A stretch of DNA of 64,000 nucleotides. It comes from Prevotella sp. khp7 (GTDB lineage: Bacteria > Bacteroidota > Bacteroidia > Bacteroidales > Bacteroidaceae). The translations under genes and the position numbers were made by a program. Every line of letters starts with the position of its first letter. The first letter of the stretch is position 1. The stretch is from the NCBI RefSeq assembly GCF_900109055.1, contig NZ_FOIV01000002.1:62001-126000 (forward strand). Reading direction: 5' to 3'. Below, piece after piece: positions 63,702 through 64,000 of this stretch. The notes beneath the pieces are model-generated. The model worked only from the letters and a program-made list of their open reading frames with translations, did no database searches and had not been told where the DNA came from.

Positions 63702-64000
63702 CACTTGACGAATACATCCTTCAGCACACAGAGCCTGAGCCTGAATACTTATATCGGCTGTGGCGAGCCACAAACATCCACACTATTCATGGGAGGATGG
63801 CAAGCGGACATCTGCAAGGACGATTACTGAAGATGCTGGTACAAATGATTCGTCCAAAAAACATTTTGGAAATTGGCACATTCAGCGGATATAGTGCCAT
63901 ATCGATGGCAGAAGGTCTACCAGAGAGTGGAAAACTCTATACTTTCGAGATTAACGATGAGATGGAGGACTTCACCCGTCCGTGGATAGAGGGTTGTGAA
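63698..64000 (+). CDS. O-methyltransferase, N-terminal part
   Basis: The first 101 residues of a class I SAM-dependent methyltransferase of the COG4122 type: a helical N-terminus, then motif I NILEIGTFSGYSAISMAEGL and motif II KLYTFEIND. The gene runs off the window. Its ATG overlaps the aroQ stop (ATGA), suggesting cotranscription. Relatives methylate catechol-like compounds or tRNA; the specificity cannot be told from this part. Confidence 0.85.
   Translation, partial: MTLDEYILQHTEPEPEYLYRLWRATNIHTIHGRMASGHLQGRLLKMLVQMIRPKNILEIGTFSGYSAISMAEGLPESGKLYTFEINDEMEDFTRPWIEGCE

Overview
The window looks like a chromosome segment from a Prevotella-type bacterium (phylum Bacteroidota, family Prevotellaceae). 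I base this on the many promoters of the Bacteroidota pattern (TTTG, about 19-20 nt, TAnnTTTG), a SusC/SusD polysaccharide utilisation locus, a TPP-riboswitch-controlled TonB receptor with a PnuT-type thiamine transporter, KorAB, ATP-dependent PEP carboxykinase, and the gene order uppS-bamA-skp-skp-skp-murI. Genus level is an inference from gene content; no rRNA is present. Both ends cut a gene (murF at the left, an O-methyltransferase at the right).

Layout. 0-3.5 kb: end of murF, then an overlapping pair encoding a lipoprotein and a large helical secreted protein. 3.5-6.5 kb: tRNA-Pro(CGG), a lipoprotein, a secreted esterase and small proteins. 6.5-10.4 kb (minus strand): tatA-tatC-membrane ferredoxin-Tat/lipoprotein aldo-keto reductase, which I read as a dedicated export and electron-transfer module. 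10.5-14.4 kb: two tandem SNF-family Na+ symporters translationally coupled to a helix-hairpin-helix protein, then VanZ. 14.3-18.5 kb: acyl-CoA ligase, prfB, a 52-residue membrane protein, a CYTH protein, and an Lrp regulator. 18.5-19.1 kb: a gene-free stretch rich in tandem and inverted repeats. 19.1-29 kb: carboxylesterase, MetY, a FucI/AraA-fold isomerase, thiamine uptake (riboswitch, TonB receptor, PnuT), and a Na/phosphate cotransporter. 29-38 kb: two paralogous kinases carrying ThrRS-like N-terminal domains (one in an operon with upp), KorAB, and a DASS anion transporter.

38.2-52.9 kb is a complete fructan utilisation locus: a membrane-spanning sugar-binding/AraC regulator without a kinase; SusC, SusD, a DUF4960 glycan-binding lipoprotein and a lipoprotein GH32; and, beyond an opposite-strand peptidase-like gene, a second periplasmic GH32, an MFS sugar importer and a PfkB-type fructokinase. 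The two operons share a conserved inverted-repeat motif upstream of their promoters, the best candidate here for the regulator's operator. The logic would be: surface GH32 cuts fructan, SusCD imports oligosaccharides, periplasmic GH32 releases fructose, which the regulator could sense in the periplasm and the MFS protein and kinase take into glycolysis.

53-64 kb: pckA; a short transcription unit with its own promoter and terminator encoding a 31-residue membrane peptide; then an envelope-biogenesis operon (DUF6242 lipoprotein, DUF6089 barrel, uppS, bamA, three Skp/OmpH chaperones, murI), aroQ and the start of an O-methyltransferase. Most interesting: the Tat/aldo-keto reductase module, the shared fructan operator with its kinase-less regulator, the small membrane peptide unit, the ThrRS-domain kinases and the 18.6-19.1 kb repeat region.
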